Assembly (NCBI RefSeq): GCF_014203395.1
Contig: NZ_JACHIW010000002.1
Location: 1,054,001-1,118,000 of the forward strand
Length of the DNA stretch: 64,000 nt
Origin: Saccharopolyspora phatthalungensis
GTDB taxonomy: Bacteria > Actinomycetota > Actinomycetes > Mycobacteriales > Pseudonocardiaceae
Direction: 5' to 3'
Positions 11,378 through 23,587 of this stretch are shown piece by piece; within the stretch, counting starts at the first letter, position 1, and each line of letters opens with the position of its first letter. Under the pieces are notes generated by a model that was given only the letters and a program-made list of their open reading frames with translations, had not been told where the DNA came from and did not search any database. Position numbers and translations under genes: made by a program.

Positions 11378-14300
11378 TCAGTTGCGCTGTCTTCTCAATT
11401 CCGTTTGGATGACGCCGAGAACCTCATCCAGGCTTGCCGATTGCAGCTCGTGGTGCGCCGTCTCGTCCCCGTTGTCGTCCCACGTCCGCAGCAACGTGCG
11501 CAGGCATGCGGTGATTCGCTTCCGGTCGGTCGGGTCGGGGTCCAATCCGGACAGTGCCGTTCCGATCCGTTCGAGCTCTCCGAGCACGCTTTCGGCCGCG
11601 TCCTCGACGCCCAACAGCGTGATGCGGAGGAAGTCCGCCAGCGCCTCCGGGGTCGGGTGGTCGAACACGAGGGTGGCCGGCAACCGGCAACCGGTCGCGG
11701 ATACGAGGCGGTTGCGCATCTCCACGGCCGTCAAGGAATCGAAACCGTGCTCCCGGAAAGCCTTGCGTGGATCGATGGTTTCCGATCCGGTGTGCCGGAG
11801 AACTGCGGCAGCCTGCGTTCTCACCAGCTCCAGCAGGGTGCGTTGTTGGTCGTCTAGGGCGAGGCCCGCCAACCGGGCGATGAGGGCCTCGCCGTTCTCG
11901 GAGGCAGATTCCGGCTCGCTCGCGAGAACGGTGCGCACCTCGGGAAGATCCTGGATCAGCGGGTGCGCGCGTGCTGCGGTGAAGATGGGCGCGAACGTCT
12001 CCCAGTCGATGTCGGCCACCACCGGGCAGGTCTCGTCCGTTCCGAGGAGCTGCGCCAAGGCGCTGAGCGCGAGAGGGGACGGCATGGGCCGCAAGCCTCG
12101 CCGCTGGAGGAAGTCCTCCCCTTCGCCCTGGGCGAGACCGGGACCTTCCCACAGGCCCCAGGCCACGGAGGTGACGGGAAGGCCCTCCGCGCGATGCCGC
12201 TGGGCGAAGGAGTCCAAGTACGCGTTGGCCGCGGCGTATCCGGAATGCCCGGCGCTGCCCCACACGCCCGACCCGGAGGAGAACAGCACGAGCGCGTCGA
12301 GCGACCCGTGATCAAGCACGTCGACGAGGTTCTGCGCACCGGTCACCTTGGCCGCCCGGATCTTCTCGAAGTCGGCCAGGCCCGTCTGCGCCAACAGCGT
12401 CTCCTGTCCCACGCCGGCCGCGTGGAACACCGCCCGGATCGGAGCCCCGTCCGACATCACCTTCTCGACCAGGCGCTCGACCGCGCTCCGGTCGGCCACG
12501 TCGCAGGCCGCGACCGTCACCCGGACACCGAGGGCACGCAGCTCGTTCTCCAGGTCCTTCGCCCCGGCCGCGTCCGGCCCCTGGCGGCTGGTGACGACCA
12601 CGTGCGACGCGCCCGACCGCGCGAGCCACCGGGCGACCTGACCACCCACGCCGCCGGTGCCACCGGTCACGAGCACCGTCCCGCTGGGAACCCAGGCCGG
12701 CGATGCCGAACTGCCGACGGTGGAGCGGAGCAACCGCCGCACTCGCAGCCCGGACGGACGGATGGCCACCTGATCCTCGTGAGCGGCCGCCCATACCGCC
12801 GTCATCCGCTCCAGTACCTCGGAGTCCACTTCGGACGGGAGATCGACCAGTCCGCCCCATGTGTCGGGATGTTCCAGGCCGATCACCTGGCCAAGGCCCC
12901 ACAGCTCTTCCTGGACGGGATCTGCAACGTCCTGCGTCTCGTCGGCCACCACCGCTCGCTGCGTCAGAACCCACAGCGGAGCCGCCACTGCGCAGTCCCC
13001 CATTGCGTGCGCCAAAGCGACGGTTCCGGCCAAGCACGTCGGCAAGTTCCACCAAGGGTGCGACTGCGCGTCCCAGGCCCACAACGAGACGATGCCGCGC
13101 ACGGGTTCCGACTCCTCGCTGTCGAGGATGTGCCGCAGCCGTTCCGCCAGCCGCTCACGATCGGCGTCCTCTGCGGTCACCGGCAGGAGCCTGACGTCCT
13201 GCACACCACGGGCGCGCAGAGCTTCCGCCATCTCTTGCACCCATCCGAGCTCGGCCGCCTGCCCGGGAACGATGAGCAGCCATCGACCGGACAGTGCCTT
13301 GCCGCCGCCAGCAGCCGTGATGGGCCGCCATTGCACTCGGTAGCACCACCGTTGCACGGTGGAGCGGTCCTGCCGCTGGCGGCGCCACTCCGACAATGCC
13401 GGAACGACATCGGTCAGCCGCGTATCGGCCTCGACACCCAACGCGGCGGCGATCCCCGTCACGTCTTCCTTGTCGACCGACTCCCACAACCACGCGTTCG
13501 CACCGCTCGCTTCGTCGGCCGGTGCCGGCTCCGCGGCATCCAGCCAGTAACGCTCGCGCTGGAAGGCATAGGTGGGCAGGTCGACACGGTGCGGACGGTG
13601 GCCGTCCCAGATGGGCGTGAAGGTGGCGGGGAGGCCGTGCGTCCAGGCGTCGGCAACGGCGGTGAGGAGCCGGTGGTGTCCGCCATGGTTTTGTGTGAGG
13701 GTGCCCAATACCACCGGCGGCGTTGCGATTTCAAGGGAAATCGACGTGCCGAAGGTAGTATCGATCGCGGTGGTCAGCACCGGGTGCGGACTGGTCTCGA
13801 TGAAGCGCTGGTGGCCGTGCGCCTGCAGGGTCCGGACGGCTTGGTCGAACCGGACGGTTTGGCGCAGGTTGTCGACCCAGTACTGTGCGGTCAGCTCGCT
13901 GCCATCGAGGAAATCTCCCCGCACCGTCGAGCACATCGGGATCTCCCCGGCGACGGGATTAATCCCGTCCAGGGACCGGATGATCTGGTCGGCGACGGTG
14001 TCGATCTGCGGGCAGTGCGAGGCGTAGTCCACCGGCAACCACCGCGCCCGCACCCCCTCCTGCTCACACGCCGCCACCCACTCTTGGAGGGCATCGCGAT
14101 CTCCGGAGACCACGGTCGCGCTGGGACTGTTGATCACCGCCACGGACAACCGGCCCTGCCAGGGCTGCAGACTGCGGGCCACGTCTTCCGCCGACAGTGC
14201 GACCGAAACCATGCCACCCCGACCCGACAACGCCCGCAAGGCTTGTGACCGCAGCGCCACGACCTTGGCCGCCTCGTCGAGCGACAGCGCCCCGGCCACG

Positions 14301-17300
14301 CAGGCGGCGGCGATCTCCCCCTGCGAATGGCCCACCACCGCGGTCGGGCGTATCCCGTGGGATTGCCATACGCGGGCCAAAGACACCATGATCGCCCACA
14401 ATGCGGGCTGGACGACATCCACCTGGTCCAAGGTCGCAGCCTCGTCCTCGCCACGCACCACCGACAACAGGTCCCACTCCACGAACGGCGAGAGCGCCGC
14501 CGCGCATTCGGCCATCGCCGCGGCGAACACCGGGCAGGACCCCAACAGATCGCGGCCCATTCCCGGCCATTGCGAGCCTTGGCCCGGAAACACCAGCACA
14601 ACCCCGGAATCCGGTGCTCCAGCAGCAACACCACGCACGACACTCGCCGCGTCACGGCCCTCGGCCAGCGCGCGAAGCCCCTCGACGAACTCGGCCCGGT
14701 TCGAGCCGAGCACGACCGCACGATGCTCCAGGGCGGCCCGCGTGGTGGCCAACGACCACCCCGCGTCAACGACCGAGATTTCCGGAGACGAGCGCACGAA
14801 CTCCGCCAAGCGCTCGGCCTGGGCTCGCAACGCGCCCTCGGACCGGCCCGACAGCACCCACGGCACCGGCGGGCAGGTCGATTCGTCCGGTTCGAGCACG
14901 GTAGCGGGCTCGGTGATGTCGACGGCACGTCTTGCTTCGGTGTCGTCGGCGGGCGCCTGTTCGATGATCACGTGGGCGTTGGTGCCCGAGATCCCGAATG
15001 CCGACACTCCGGCGCGGCGCGGGCGGTCCGCCTCCTGCCAGGGCTGAGCCTCGGTCAGCAGCGACACCGCACCGGTGGCGGCCCAGTCGACATGCGGGGT
15101 CGGCTCGTCCACGTGCAGTGTCCTCGGCAGTTGACCGTGGCGCAGCGCCATCACCATCTTGATCACACCGGCCACCCCCGCCGCCGCTTGCGTGTGACCG
15201 ATGTTCGACTTCAACGCACCCAACCACAATGGACGGTCCGCCGGCCGGTCCTGTCCATAGGTCGCCAGCAACGCCTCCGCCTCGATCGGGTCGCCCAGGG
15301 TCGTGCCGGTGCCATGCGCCTCCACGACATCCACATCGCTGGCCGCAAGACCGGCGTTCGCCAACGCTTGCCTGAGGACCCGTTGCTGCGACGGGCCATT
15401 GGGCGCGGTCAAACCGTTGCTCGCCCCGTCCTGGTTGATCGCGGAACCGCGCACCACCGCCAGAATCCGATGACCGTGCCGACGTGCATCCGACAGGCGC
15501 TCCAGCACCAGCACGCCCACCCCCTCGGACCAACTGGTGCCATCCGCCGCCGCGGCGAACGCCTTGCACCGTCCATCGGGCGCCAAACCGCGCTGCCGCG
15601 AGAACTCGACGAGTCCGGCGGGTGTCGCCATCAGGGTGACGCCGCCCGTCAGCGCCAGGGTGCTCTCGCCCTGCCGCAACGACTGACACGCCCAATGCAA
15701 CGCCACCAGCGACGACGAACACGCCGTGTCCACCGTGATCGCAGGGCCCTCCAGCCCCAACACATAGGCAACACGACCCGAGACGACACTGCCGGCACTG
15801 CCGGTGGTCAAGTAGCCTTCGGCGGCGCTGCGGTCACGCTCCAGCAACATAGCGTAGTCGTTGCTGATCAACCCGGCGAAGACACCGGTTTGGCTGCCCC
15901 GCAACGACAACGGGTCGATACCGGCATGCTCCAGCGCCTCCCACGAGGTCTCCAGCAACAACCGCTGCTGCGGATCCATCGCAGTGGCCTCACGCGGCGA
16001 AATCCCGAAAAACTCCGCATCGAACTCCGCCGCGTCATACAAAAACCCACCCTCACGCACATACGACGTACCCGCATGATCCGGATCCGGATGAAACAAC
16101 CCCGCCAGATCCCACCCACGATCCGTCGGGAACCCACCAATCGCATCCCCCTCCGAATCCACCAACCGCCACAACTCCTCCGCCGAACCCACCCCACCCG
16201 GCAACCGGCAACCGATACCCACAATCGCTATGGGTTCGTCGACGACCTGGGCATGTGGCACCGGGCCGTGGTTCGCGGGTCCGGACATGCCGACCAGCTG
16301 ATCGCACAGGAACCGCGACACCGCCGCCGGCGTGGGTTGATCGAAGATCAAGGTCGACGGAAGCCTGATGCCGGTCGCGGTGCTGAGCCGGTTGCGGAGT
16401 TCCACCGCCGTGAGCGAGTCGAATCCGAAGTCCTTGAACGCCCTGCCCACCTCTACGGTCTCGGGGCCACGACGGCCAAGCACATCAGCGGTGTGAGTGC
16501 GGACCAGCTCCAGCACCAGGTGGTCCCGCTCCGAGGCCGACATCCCGGCGAACCGCTCGGTCAGGTCCGTCCGCCCACGTTCGCGGCGCTGCGTCCGCAC
16601 GGGAACGAGGTCACGCAGCAGCGGCGGCAACAACTCGGGATTTTGATGGGTGCGCAGGGCGGCGGTGTCCAGGTGGAACGCGCCTAGTACGGGACGGTCG
16701 AAAGTCGTCGCCACATCGAACAGCGCCAGCCCGTGCTCCGGGCTCAACGCTCGCATTCCGGCTTGCGCGATGCGGTTGCGATCGACGCCCCCGAGCTCCG
16801 CGCTCATTGCGCTTTCCGGCTCCCACAGGCCCCACGCCAAGGACTGCCCCGGCAGGCCGAGACCGCGCCGAAGCTCGGCCAGCGCATCCAGAAATGCGTT
16901 GGCGGCGGCGTAGTTTCCCTGCCCCGGGTTGCCGAAGAGCCCCGCGGCCGAGGAGAACATCACGAACGCCGACACGTCCCGGTCCGCGGTCAACTCGTGC
17001 AGGTTCCAGGCTCCCTCGGCCTTGGTGCGCAACACTGCGGCACATCGCTGCGCCGTCAAGGACTCGATCACTCCGTCATCGAGCGTCCCGGCGGTGTGGA
17101 CCACCGCCAGTGGTGCCCGAGCATCGATACGCGCCAGCAACTCGGCCACCGCGTCGCGATCCGACACATCACAGGACACGATATCGACTCGCGCACCCTG
17201 CTCGGAGAGCTCGGCGGACAGCTCTCGCGCTCCCCGGGCATCCATCCCGCTTCGGGATGCCAGCACCACATTCCGCACTTCGTGGGCGGCCACCAGGTGG

Positions 17301-20300
17301 CGTGCGACCAAGCTCCCGAGCAGCCCGGTGCCGCCCGTGATCAGCACAGTCGCGTTGGGGTTCCAAGCCGAGGCGGCCGTTTCTTCGGCCGGCGACACGC
17401 GTGAGAGGCGAGGCACCCACGCCTTCCCGTCCCGCACAGCCATCTGGGGTTCGCCGGAACTCACCGCGGCAGACAGCAGGCCGGGATCCACGCCGTCGCG
17501 GTCGGTGTCGACCAGCACGACCCGATCCGGATGCTCCGACTGCGCCGAGCGCACCAATCCCCACACGGCGGCCGCGGCCACATCTGGAGCCTCACCGGTG
17601 GCGGCGGCCACCGCGCCTCGGGTGACGACGACGAGCCGTGATCCCGCAGCGTGCCCCGCACCCAACCACCACTGCAGGTGCTCCAGCACCCATCCCGTAA
17701 AAGACCGTGCCGCCGAAGGAATGTCGTCATTGCCCGCATCGGAGGGGCAAATGAGGCACACGGCCTCCGGGACCGGCCGATCGTCATCGGCGGCGCTCAA
17801 CTCATGGAGACCAGCCACATGCCGCAGCGCGGCATCCGCCGAGTTCCGTATCGCGTCGTCGCTGCCTATGACGAGCCACTCGGTCTCAGGCGGGCCGGAA
17901 GACGGTGCCACGGACAGCGGGGTCCAGTCGGTGTGGAAGAGCGAGTCGCGATAGCCGCCCGCCGCCGCCAACCGTTCCGGCGCCATTGGTCGCAGCTCAA
18001 GGTGCTCGATCGCGAAGACCTCTCGGCCGGTCTCGTCCACCGCGCGTACGCACGCACCGTCCGGTCCGGTGGGAGAAAGCCAGACCCGCAGCGTTGACGA
18101 CGCGGTCTCCCGTAGCCGCACCCCATTCCAGGAGAACGGCAGCCGCACATCGTCCGTAGCCGTCTCCGCGCCCATCGTTCCGGCATGTACCGCTGCGTCC
18201 AACAATGCCGGATGCAGCACGAACCGCGCCGCCATGTTCTCGGCTGCGGCAGGCAACCGGACTTCGGCGAAGAGTTCGGCGCCTCGCTGCCAGATCTTGC
18301 GCACCCCTTGGAAAACAGGCCCGTACCCAACACCGTTCGCGGCCAGCCGGTCATACGCGCCGTCCACGGGAATCACGCGCGCACCATCGGGCGGCCAAAC
18401 TCCCGTCAATTCGTCCGGTGGTCGGAGGTTCGACGCGTTGTCTCCGGCCAACAGTCCGCGCGCGTGGCGGGTCCAGGGGGTGGGTGAGTCCGCTGGGGAC
18501 GGACGGGAATACACCCCGACCGTTCGGTGCCCCGTCTCGGTGTCGGCCCCGTCGATCATCACCTCGACCGACATCTCGTCCTCAGCTCGGAGCACCATCG
18601 GTGTCTCCAGCACCAGCTCCACCAGGTGATTGGCCCCTACTCGGCCGCCGGCGGCCGCCACTGCCTCCACCCAGGTGGCCCCGGGGACCACCACGGTGTC
18701 GAACACCTCGTGATCAGCCAGCCAGGGATGCGATTCCAACGAGATCCGGCCGGAGAACACCCAACCGTCGGACTCGGGAAGCTCCACCTCCGCCCGCAGC
18801 AACGGGTGCTCCACGGGCTGCAGCCCGACCTCGGTCACGTCTCCCGCACCGGCGCGGCCGGACAACCAGAACCGTTCCCGCTGAAATGCATACGTCGGCA
18901 GGTCCACGTGGCCCGCCGAGGGGCCGAACGCCGGAGACCAGTTCACGCCGAGGCCATTCGTCCACGCGCGCCCCAGCGACTCCAGCATCCGGTCCCAGCC
19001 ACCGCGATCTCGCTTCAGGGACGGCACTACCAGACCACCGCGGTCAGACGATTCCAGGAGCTGCTCCATTGCGGTGGTCAACACGGAATGCGGGGCCGAT
19101 TCGACGAAGTACTCGAAGCCCTGGTCCCGCAACCGCTCGATGGCCGGGGCGAACCACACCGGCTCGCGCATGTTCCGATACCAGTAGTCGGCGGTCAGCT
19201 CCGGGCCCTCGACCCACTCCCCGGTGCTCGTCGACAACATCGGCACGCACGCCGGACGGGGGCGAACCGGCGCCAATGCCGCCAGAATTTCTTCCCGCAG
19301 CGGCTCCACCTGCGGGCAATGCGTGGCACAGTCCACCCCGGGAATCCGCCACGAGTGCACCCCGTCCTCGGTGAGCGCGCGGCGCAACTCCTCCACGGCA
19401 TCCGGGTCGCCGGTGACGGCCACCGAGCGCGGCCCGTTCACCCCGGCCAAGGACAACCGCCCCTCCCATGCCGCCAACCGCTGCACGACGTCTTCGGCGC
19501 CAAGAGCGGCGACCGCCATCGCGCCTCGGCCCTGCAAGGCGCGCAACGCCTTCGCTCGCAGCGCCACTACCCGCGCCCCGTCGTCGAGTGACAGCGCGCC
19601 GGCCACGCAGGCAGCGGCGATTTCGCCTTGGGAGTGGCCCACCACAGCCGCCGGGCGCACCCCGTGCGCCTGCCACAGCCGCGCCAGGGACACCATCACC
19701 GACCACAGAACGGGTTGGATCACCTCCACCTGATCCAGCCCGGGCGCATCGGCCGCGCCCCGCACAACCGACAGCAGGTCCCAGTCCACGAAGGGACGCA
19801 GCGCCTGGCCGCATTCGTCCATCGCTTCGGCGAAAACCGGGCAGGAGTCCAGCAGCTCTCGCCCCATGCCGGGCCATTGCGAGCCTTGGCCCGGAAACAC
19901 CAGCACCACGCGACCGTCTCCGCCGCCGGTCGTCATTCCCCGCACGACACCGTCGGCGTCACGGCCTTCCGCCACTGCCCGAAGCCGCTCGACGAACTCG
20001 GCCTGGTTCGAGCCGAGCACCACCGCGCGGTGCTCCAACTCGGCCCGGGTGTTGGCCAACGACCAGCCCACATCACCCGGCGAAAGTCCGGGCGATTCCT
20101 GGACAAAGTCCGCCAGGCGACCCGTCTGAGCGCGCAGCCCCTCCTCGCTTCGACCCGAGATCACCCAGGGCACCGGACCCGGTGAACCACTCGCGGAGAA
20201 CAGCAGCGACGGCCTGTCCTCGGCAGAGCCGTCGGATGCGCTGCTCGGATCCACCGCATCGGTCGACGGTTGGGTGTCGCGATCCGGCGCCTGCTCCAGA

Positions 20301-21664
20301 ACCACGTGCGCATTGGTCCCGGAGATGCCGAAAGCGGACACCGCCGCCCTGCGGGGCCGATCCAGTTCCGGCCAAGGCCGCGACTCCCGCAACACCGAGA
20401 CGGTGCCCGCGGACCAATCCACGTGCGGGGTGAGTTCGTCGACATGGAGCGTCGACGGCAGGACACCGCGCCGCAGCGCCATCACCATCTTGATCACACC
20501 CGCCGCGCCGGCCGCGGCCTGGGTGTGCCCGATGTTGGACTTGACCGAGCCGAGCCACAACGGGCGGTCACCAGAACGGTCCTGACCGTACGTTGCCAGC
20601 AGTGCCTGCGCTTCAACCGGATCGCCCAGTTTGGTACCGGTGCCGTGCGCCTCCACCGCATCGACGTCATCGGGAGCCAGGCCCGCATTCGCCAGCGCCT
20701 GCCTGATCACGCGTTGCTGCGAAGGGCCGTTGGGCGCGGTCAGGTTGCTGCTTGCGCCGTCCTGGTTGATCGCCGATCCCCGAACCAACGCCAAGATCGG
20801 ATGCTTGTTGCGCCGGGCGTCGGACAACCGCTCCAGCACGAGAAGGCCCACGCCTTCGGAGAACCCGGTTCCATCGGCACGGGAGGAGAACGCCTTGCAT
20901 CGACCGTCCCGCGCAAGTGCTCGCTGGCGGCTGAAGACCGAGAACGTTACGGGGGTGGCCATCGTGGTAACGCCCCCCGCAAGCGCGAGGGAGCACTCGC
21001 CCTGCCTAAGCGCCTGTACCGCCAGGTGGAGCGTCACCAGTGATGAAGAACACCCGGTGTCCACAGTGACCGCTGGGCCTTCGAGCCCGAGCGTGTAGGC
21101 GATACGCCCCGACACGACACTGCCGGAGCTGCCCTGTCCGAGGTGCCCCTCAAGGTCCAGGATGTCGCCGGAACGCGCCCCGTAATCGTGGTGGATCAAA
21201 CCGGCATAGACCCCGGTTTGACTGCCCCGCAACGACAACGGGTCGATACCGGCGTGTTCCAGCGCCTCCCACGAGGTCTCCAGCAGTAACCGCTGCTGCG
21301 GATCCATCGCGGTGGCCTCACGCGGCGAGATCCCGAAAAACTCGGCATCGAACTCGGCCGCGCCATGCAAGAATCCGGCCTCGCGCACGTACGACGTACC
21401 CGGATGATCCGGATCCGGGTGGAACAATTCCGCCAAATCCCAACCACGATCGGCCGGAAAGCCGCCAACCGCATCCCCCTCCGAGGCCACCAGCCGCCAC
21501 AGCTCCTCCGGCGAACCCACCCCACCCGGAAAGCGGCAGCCGATGCCCACGATGGCGATCGGTTCACGGGCACTGCTCTCGATGGCGCGAAGCCGTTGGC
21601 GGGTGCGGTGCAGGTCGGCCGTTGCCCGCTTCAGGTAGGTGAGCCACTGCTCCTCACTCGTCAC
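11378..21664 (-). CDS. Type I modular PKS, two extension modules (KS-AT-DH-KR-ACP-KS-AT-KR-ACP)
   Basis: Start chosen at GTG 21664, preceded by GAGGTGA at good spacing and opening directly into the docking helix ([18 protein letters not shown]); another GTG at 21706 is possible. The product is 3428 residues. Module one: KS1 (Cys in DTGCSSS near 205), AT1 (GHSQGE near 679, CATH at the YASH position near 780), DH ([10 protein letters not shown] near 985 and DAAVH near 1155; Asp replaces the usual motif Gly), KR1 (LDD, B1-type), ACP1 (Ser near 1750). Module two: KS2 (Cys near 1982), AT2 (GHSQGE, YASH, methylmalonyl), KR2 with Trp at Tyr-8 and His at Tyr-3, the A2 fingerprint (L-hydroxyl with epimerised methyl), ACP2 (Ser near 3310). 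A C-terminal dock ends in a basic helix ([17 protein letters not shown]), which fits the acidic EEE dock of the next gene, the TE PKS, 104 bp downstream. Confidence 0.96.
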   Translation of the reverse strand: MTSEEQWLTYLKRATADLHRTRQRLRAIESSAREPIAIVGIGCRFPGGVGSPEELWRLVASEGDAVGGFPADRGWDLAELFHPDPDHPGTSYVREAGFLHGAAEFDAEFFGISPREATAMDPQQRLLLETSWEALEHAGIDPLSLRGSQTGVYAGLIHHDYGARSGDILDLEGHLGQGSSGSVVSGRIAYTLGLEGPAVTVDTGCSSSLVTLHLAVQALRQGECSLALAGGVTTMATPVTFSVFSRQRALARDGRCKAFSSRADGTGFSEGVGLLVLERLSDARRNKHPILALVRGSAINQDGASSNLTAPNGPSQQRVIRQALANAGLAPDDVDAVEAHGTGTKLGDPVEAQALLATYGQDRSGDRPLWLGSVKSNIGHTQAAAGAAGVIKMVMALRRGVLPSTLHVDELTPHVDWSAGTVSVLRESRPWPELDRPRRAAVSAFGISGTNAHVVLEQAPDRDTQPSTDAVDPSSASDGSAEDRPSLLFSASGSPGPVPWVISGRSEEGLRAQTGRLADFVQESPGLSPGDVGWSLANTRAELEHRAVVLGSNQAEFVERLRAVAEGRDADGVVRGMTTGGGDGRVVLVFPGQGSQWPGMGRELLDSCPVFAEAMDECGQALRPFVDWDLLSVVRGAADAPGLDQVEVIQPVLWSVMVSLARLWQAHGVRPAAVVGHSQGEIAAACVAGALSLDDGARVVALRAKALRALQGRGAMAVAALGAEDVVQRLAAWEGRLSLAGVNGPRSVAVTGDPDAVEELRRALTEDGVHSWRIPGVDCATHCPQVEPLREEILAALAPVRPRPACVPMLSTSTGEWVEGPELTADYWYRNMREPVWFAPAIERLRDQGFEYFVESAPHSVLTTAMEQLLESSDRGGLVVPSLKRDRGGWDRMLESLGRAWTNGLGVNWSPAFGPSAGHVDLPTYAFQRERFWLSGRAGAGDVTEVGLQPVEHPLLRAEVELPESDGWVFSGRISLESHPWLADHEVFDTVVVPGATWVEAVAAAGGRVGANHLVELVLETPMVLRAEDEMSVEVMIDGADTETGHRTVGVYSRPSPADSPTPWTRHARGLLAGDNASNLRPPDELTGVWPPDGARVIPVDGAYDRLAANGVGYGPVFQGVRKIWQRGAELFAEVRLPAAAENMAARFVLHPALLDAAVHAGTMGAETATDDVRLPFSWNGVRLRETASSTLRVWLSPTGPDGACVRAVDETGREVFAIEHLELRPMAPERLAAAGGYRDSLFHTDWTPLSVAPSSGPPETEWLVIGSDDAIRNSADAALRHVAGLHELSAADDDRPVPEAVCLICPSDAGNDDIPSAARSFTGWVLEHLQWWLGAGHAAGSRLVVVTRGAVAAATGEAPDVAAAAVWGLVRSAQSEHPDRVVLVDTDRDGVDPGLLSAAVSSGEPQMAVRDGKAWVPRLSRVSPAEETAASAWNPNATVLITGGTGLLGSLVARHLVAAHEVRNVVLASRSGMDARGARELSAELSEQGARVDIVSCDVSDRDAVAELLARIDARAPLAVVHTAGTLDDGVIESLTAQRCAAVLRTKAEGAWNLHELTADRDVSAFVMFSSAAGLFGNPGQGNYAAANAFLDALAELRRGLGLPGQSLAWGLWEPESAMSAELGGVDRNRIAQAGMRALSPEHGLALFDVATTFDRPVLGAFHLDTAALRTHQNPELLPPLLRDLVPVRTQRRERGRTDLTERFAGMSASERDHLVLELVRTHTADVLGRRGPETVEVGRAFKDFGFDSLTAVELRNRLSTATGIRLPSTLIFDQPTPAAVSRFLCDQLVGMSGPANHGPVPHAQVVDEPIAIVGIGCRLPGGVGSAEELWRLVDSEGDAIGGFPTDRGWDLAGLFHPDPDHAGTSYVREGGFLYDAAEFDAEFFGISPREATAMDPQQRLLLETSWEALEHAGIDPLSLRGSQTGVFAGLISNDYAMLLERDRSAAEGYLTTGSAGSVVSGRVAYVLGLEGPAITVDTACSSSLVALHWACQSLRQGESTLALTGGVTLMATPAGLVEFSRQRGLAPDGRCKAFAAAADGTSWSEGVGVLVLERLSDARRHGHRILAVVRGSAINQDGASNGLTAPNGPSQQRVLRQALANAGLAASDVDVVEAHGTGTTLGDPIEAEALLATYGQDRPADRPLWLGALKSNIGHTQAAAGVAGVIKMVMALRHGQLPRTLHVDEPTPHVDWAATGAVSLLTEAQPWQEADRPRRAGVSAFGISGTNAHVIIEQAPADDTEARRAVDITEPATVLEPDESTCPPVPWVLSGRSEGALRAQAERLAEFVRSSPEISVVDAGWSLATTRAALEHRAVVLGSNRAEFVEGLRALAEGRDAASVVRGVAAGAPDSGVVLVFPGQGSQWPGMGRDLLGSCPVFAAAMAECAAALSPFVEWDLLSVVRGEDEAATLDQVDVVQPALWAIMVSLARVWQSHGIRPTAVVGHSQGEIAAACVAGALSLDEAAKVVALRSQALRALSGRGGMVSVALSAEDVARSLQPWQGRLSVAVINSPSATVVSGDRDALQEWVAACEQEGVRARWLPVDYASHCPQIDTVADQIIRSLDGINPVAGEIPMCSTVRGDFLDGSELTAQYWVDNLRQTVRFDQAVRTLQAHGHQRFIETSPHPVLTTAIDTTFGTSISLEIATPPVVLGTLTQNHGGHHRLLTAVADAWTHGLPATFTPIWDGHRPHRVDLPTYAFQRERYWLDAAEPAPADEASGANAWLWESVDKEDVTGIAAALGVEADTRLTDVVPALSEWRRQRQDRSTVQRWCYRVQWRPITAAGGGKALSGRWLLIVPGQAAELGWVQEMAEALRARGVQDVRLLPVTAEDADRERLAERLRHILDSEESEPVRGIVSLWAWDAQSHPWWNLPTCLAGTVALAHAMGDCAVAAPLWVLTQRAVVADETQDVADPVQEELWGLGQVIGLEHPDTWGGLVDLPSEVDSEVLERMTAVWAAAHEDQVAIRPSGLRVRRLLRSTVGSSASPAWVPSGTVLVTGGTGGVGGQVARWLARSGASHVVVTSRQGPDAAGAKDLENELRALGVRVTVAACDVADRSAVERLVEKVMSDGAPIRAVFHAAGVGQETLLAQTGLADFEKIRAAKVTGAQNLVDVLDHGSLDALVLFSSGSGVWGSAGHSGYAAANAYLDSFAQRHRAEGLPVTSVAWGLWEGPGLAQGEGEDFLQRRGLRPMPSPLALSALAQLLGTDETCPVVADIDWETFAPIFTAARAHPLIQDLPEVRTVLASEPESASENGEALIARLAGLALDDQQRTLLELVRTQAAAVLRHTGSETIDPRKAFREHGFDSLTAVEMRNRLVSATGCRLPATLVFDHPTPEALADFLRITLLGVEDAAESVLGELERIGTALSGLDPDPTDRKRITACLRTLLRTWDDNGDETAHHELQSASLDEVLGVIQTELRRQRN

Positions 21665-22198
21665 CGTCGTCACCTCATCATTCTCTGGACACAGCGGACC
21701 GGACACAGTCCCTCGGATATTCGGGGGAACACGGGCCCCTACGTCGCGCGACGATGAGCACGAAGGACCACGGATTTGTTGCGAGTCAGCAAACTCTTCC
21801 CGACAACACCATTACAGACCAACAGCCGACATTAGGGCGCGCCTGGCCAAATCACGCCAGCAGGCAAGTCGGCCGAATCGGATCGGCACCGTGCCGACTG
21901 CGCACCGGGTCCACGCGCCACTCGACTCGCCGACCGCCCGCATATGACTTTTAAGTTAATTGGTTGCTTGGATACAACAGTTGCGCGATTCGATGCGGAA
22001 CCCGCGACCCGGCGTGATCTCGTCGAGAAATCCGGGGCACCAGAATCCGCGGCCGGGCGTCTTCGCGCCACTCCGGCCGATCCCGACTTGGCTTCGTCCC
22101 GGCGATTTCGGAAAACGGAAGAAAGGCACATCATTCGCGACCACGACGGCGGCGGGCCGCCATCATCCGGAAACCGCCGACACACCGAATTCGGCGGA
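21665..22198. promoter_or_regulatory. 534-bp gap upstream of the PKS operon; probable promoter
   Basis: No convincing gene. An AT-rich stretch at 21948-21985 stands out in otherwise GC-rich DNA. On the minus strand it offers TTGTAT, 17 bases, then TTAAAA, a weak but plausible -35/-10 pair for the two minus-strand PKS genes. Bases 22000-22070 contain two related GC-rich segments around 'cccgcgacccggcgt' and 'ccgcggccgggcgtc'. No intrinsic terminator for the SDR gene was recognised. Confidence 0.35.
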
Positions 22199-23047
22199 TC
22201 ACCGTTCGCGGACTTCCGCAAGTCTTTTCTCCCACGTCTGTTCAACCTCGCGACCACTGTCCAGATCGGTCAGGATCAAGAATCGGTCCGCGGTGACCGC
22301 GTCGACGATGACCTGCGCCGCCTGCTGCGGCGCGAGCGCGCTTGCCGCGGCGCCGACCATCGCTTCGCCGAGTTCGGCCTGCAAGGATGCCGGCAGGGTC
22401 GCGACAAGCCGGTTCGATCGCGCGAAGTAGTCGGGACAACCCTGCGGCCCTGCCGCCAGGTACTCGAAGAACCTGGTGCGCACCGGTCCCGGGCAGACCA
22501 CCGACACCCCGACGCCCGACCCGATGCCCGACAACTCGCCGCGCAAGGACTCGGACAACGCGACGACAGCGCTCTTGCTCGCGGTGTATGCGGCCACGAA
22601 CGGCCGGGTGACGAGTCCGGCGATCGAGGCGACGTTGACCACATGGCCGCGATCGGCCTCTACCAGATGCGGGACGAAGGCTCGGATTCCGTTCACGACC
22701 CCGCCGACATTGACCGACCAGGCCAGATCCCAGTCGTCCGGGCGCACCGTCCAGCAGGGCCCGGCACCGATACCGGTGATGCCGGCATTGTTGATCACGA
22801 GGTCCACGCGGTCGAACTCGGCCAGCGTGAACCGCGCGAGATCTTCCATCTGCGCGAGGTCCGAAACATCAACCACCCGGCTGCGGACCTCACCGGGAAG
22901 CTCGCCCGCCGTTCGTCTCAGGCTCGCGTCGTCAATGTCCGCGAGCACCACGTGGATACCGCGTTCGACCAGGGAACTGGCGAGCGCTCGGCCGATCCCG
23001 TTCGCAGCACCGGTGACGACTGCCACATTCCCCTTCGCGAGTTCCAT
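22199..23047 (-). CDS. Short-chain dehydrogenase/reductase (SDR)
   Basis: A 282-residue classical SDR. The Rossmann motif TGAANGIG follows the N-terminal MELAKGNVAVV; NNAG is in the middle; the catalytic Ser lies in VASIAG and the Tyr/Lys pair in YTASKSA, so the active site is complete. Start chosen at ATG 23047 because it opens right at the first Rossmann strand and has an AGGG-rich upstream region; an in-frame GTG at 23119 would only add a non-homologous extension. It reads the same way as the two complete minus-strand PKS genes and sits between them and the divergent starter PKS. A role as a ketoreductase or alcohol dehydrogenase tailoring the polyketide is inferred from position only; the substrate cannot be read from the sequence. 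Confidence 0.88.
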   Translation of the reverse strand: MELAKGNVAVVTGAANGIGRALASSLVERGIHVVLADIDDASLRRTAGELPGEVRSRVVDVSDLAQMEDLARFTLAEFDRVDLVINNAGITGIGAGPCWTVRPDDWDLAWSVNVGGVVNGIRAFVPHLVEADRGHVVNVASIAGLVTRPFVAAYTASKSAVVALSESLRGELSGIGSGVGVSVVCPGPVRTRFFEYLAAGPQGCPDYFARSNRLVATLPASLQAELGEAMVGAAASALAPQQAAQVIVDAVTADRFLILTDLDSGREVEQTWEKRLAEVRER

Positions 23048-23587
23048 CGTCGGCCCTGTCTTCCCTTCCGCGCACGGCGAGACGCCCGTCCCATTCTGAT
23101 TTGAACAACGACTACCCACCTACATCCGCATAAGCGGAAGCTTTGTCTGCGACACCGACAAAGAAATTCAAACGGTTTGCCGATTTCGTAGCGTCGATGC
23201 CCACGGCCCCAGCGGCAAGCAAAATCTTGCACGCTCGCCCGATAGGGTTCAATCACCCATTCGGGTTCCTCCGGCCAGGCGACTGGCGGCCAGGATCCCC
23301 GCAGCTCCGGGACCAGATACTCCTCGCGCCACACGAAAATACCTCAAGAAACCTGATGGACACCCTTAACGGATGATCAAGGCTGGTCCGTTGGGGCACA
23401 ACCGCTTCCCAAAAGTCACCTCGCTGGACTTTACCCGAGAAGAGCACCGGTGTGTTTAGACTATCGCTCGCATCCCTGGTAACAGTTCAAGTGATGTTGG
23501 GACCAGGGCCCGCGATCAGCCGTGGGTCCGTCTTTTGGAAGTGCCGTAGCCGGTACCCAGATCAAACCAGACTGGAGCGAGAGCAGC
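23048..23587. promoter_or_regulatory. 540-bp divergent intergenic region between the SDR and the starter PKS
   Basis: This spans from the minus-strand SDR start to the plus-strand PKS start and should hold both promoters. No long palindrome or clear operator was found. Around 23434-23465 the sequence has TTTACC followed by a TTTAGACT segment, a weak plus-strand promoter candidate. Short reading frames here lack codon bias and are not called. Confidence 0.35.
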
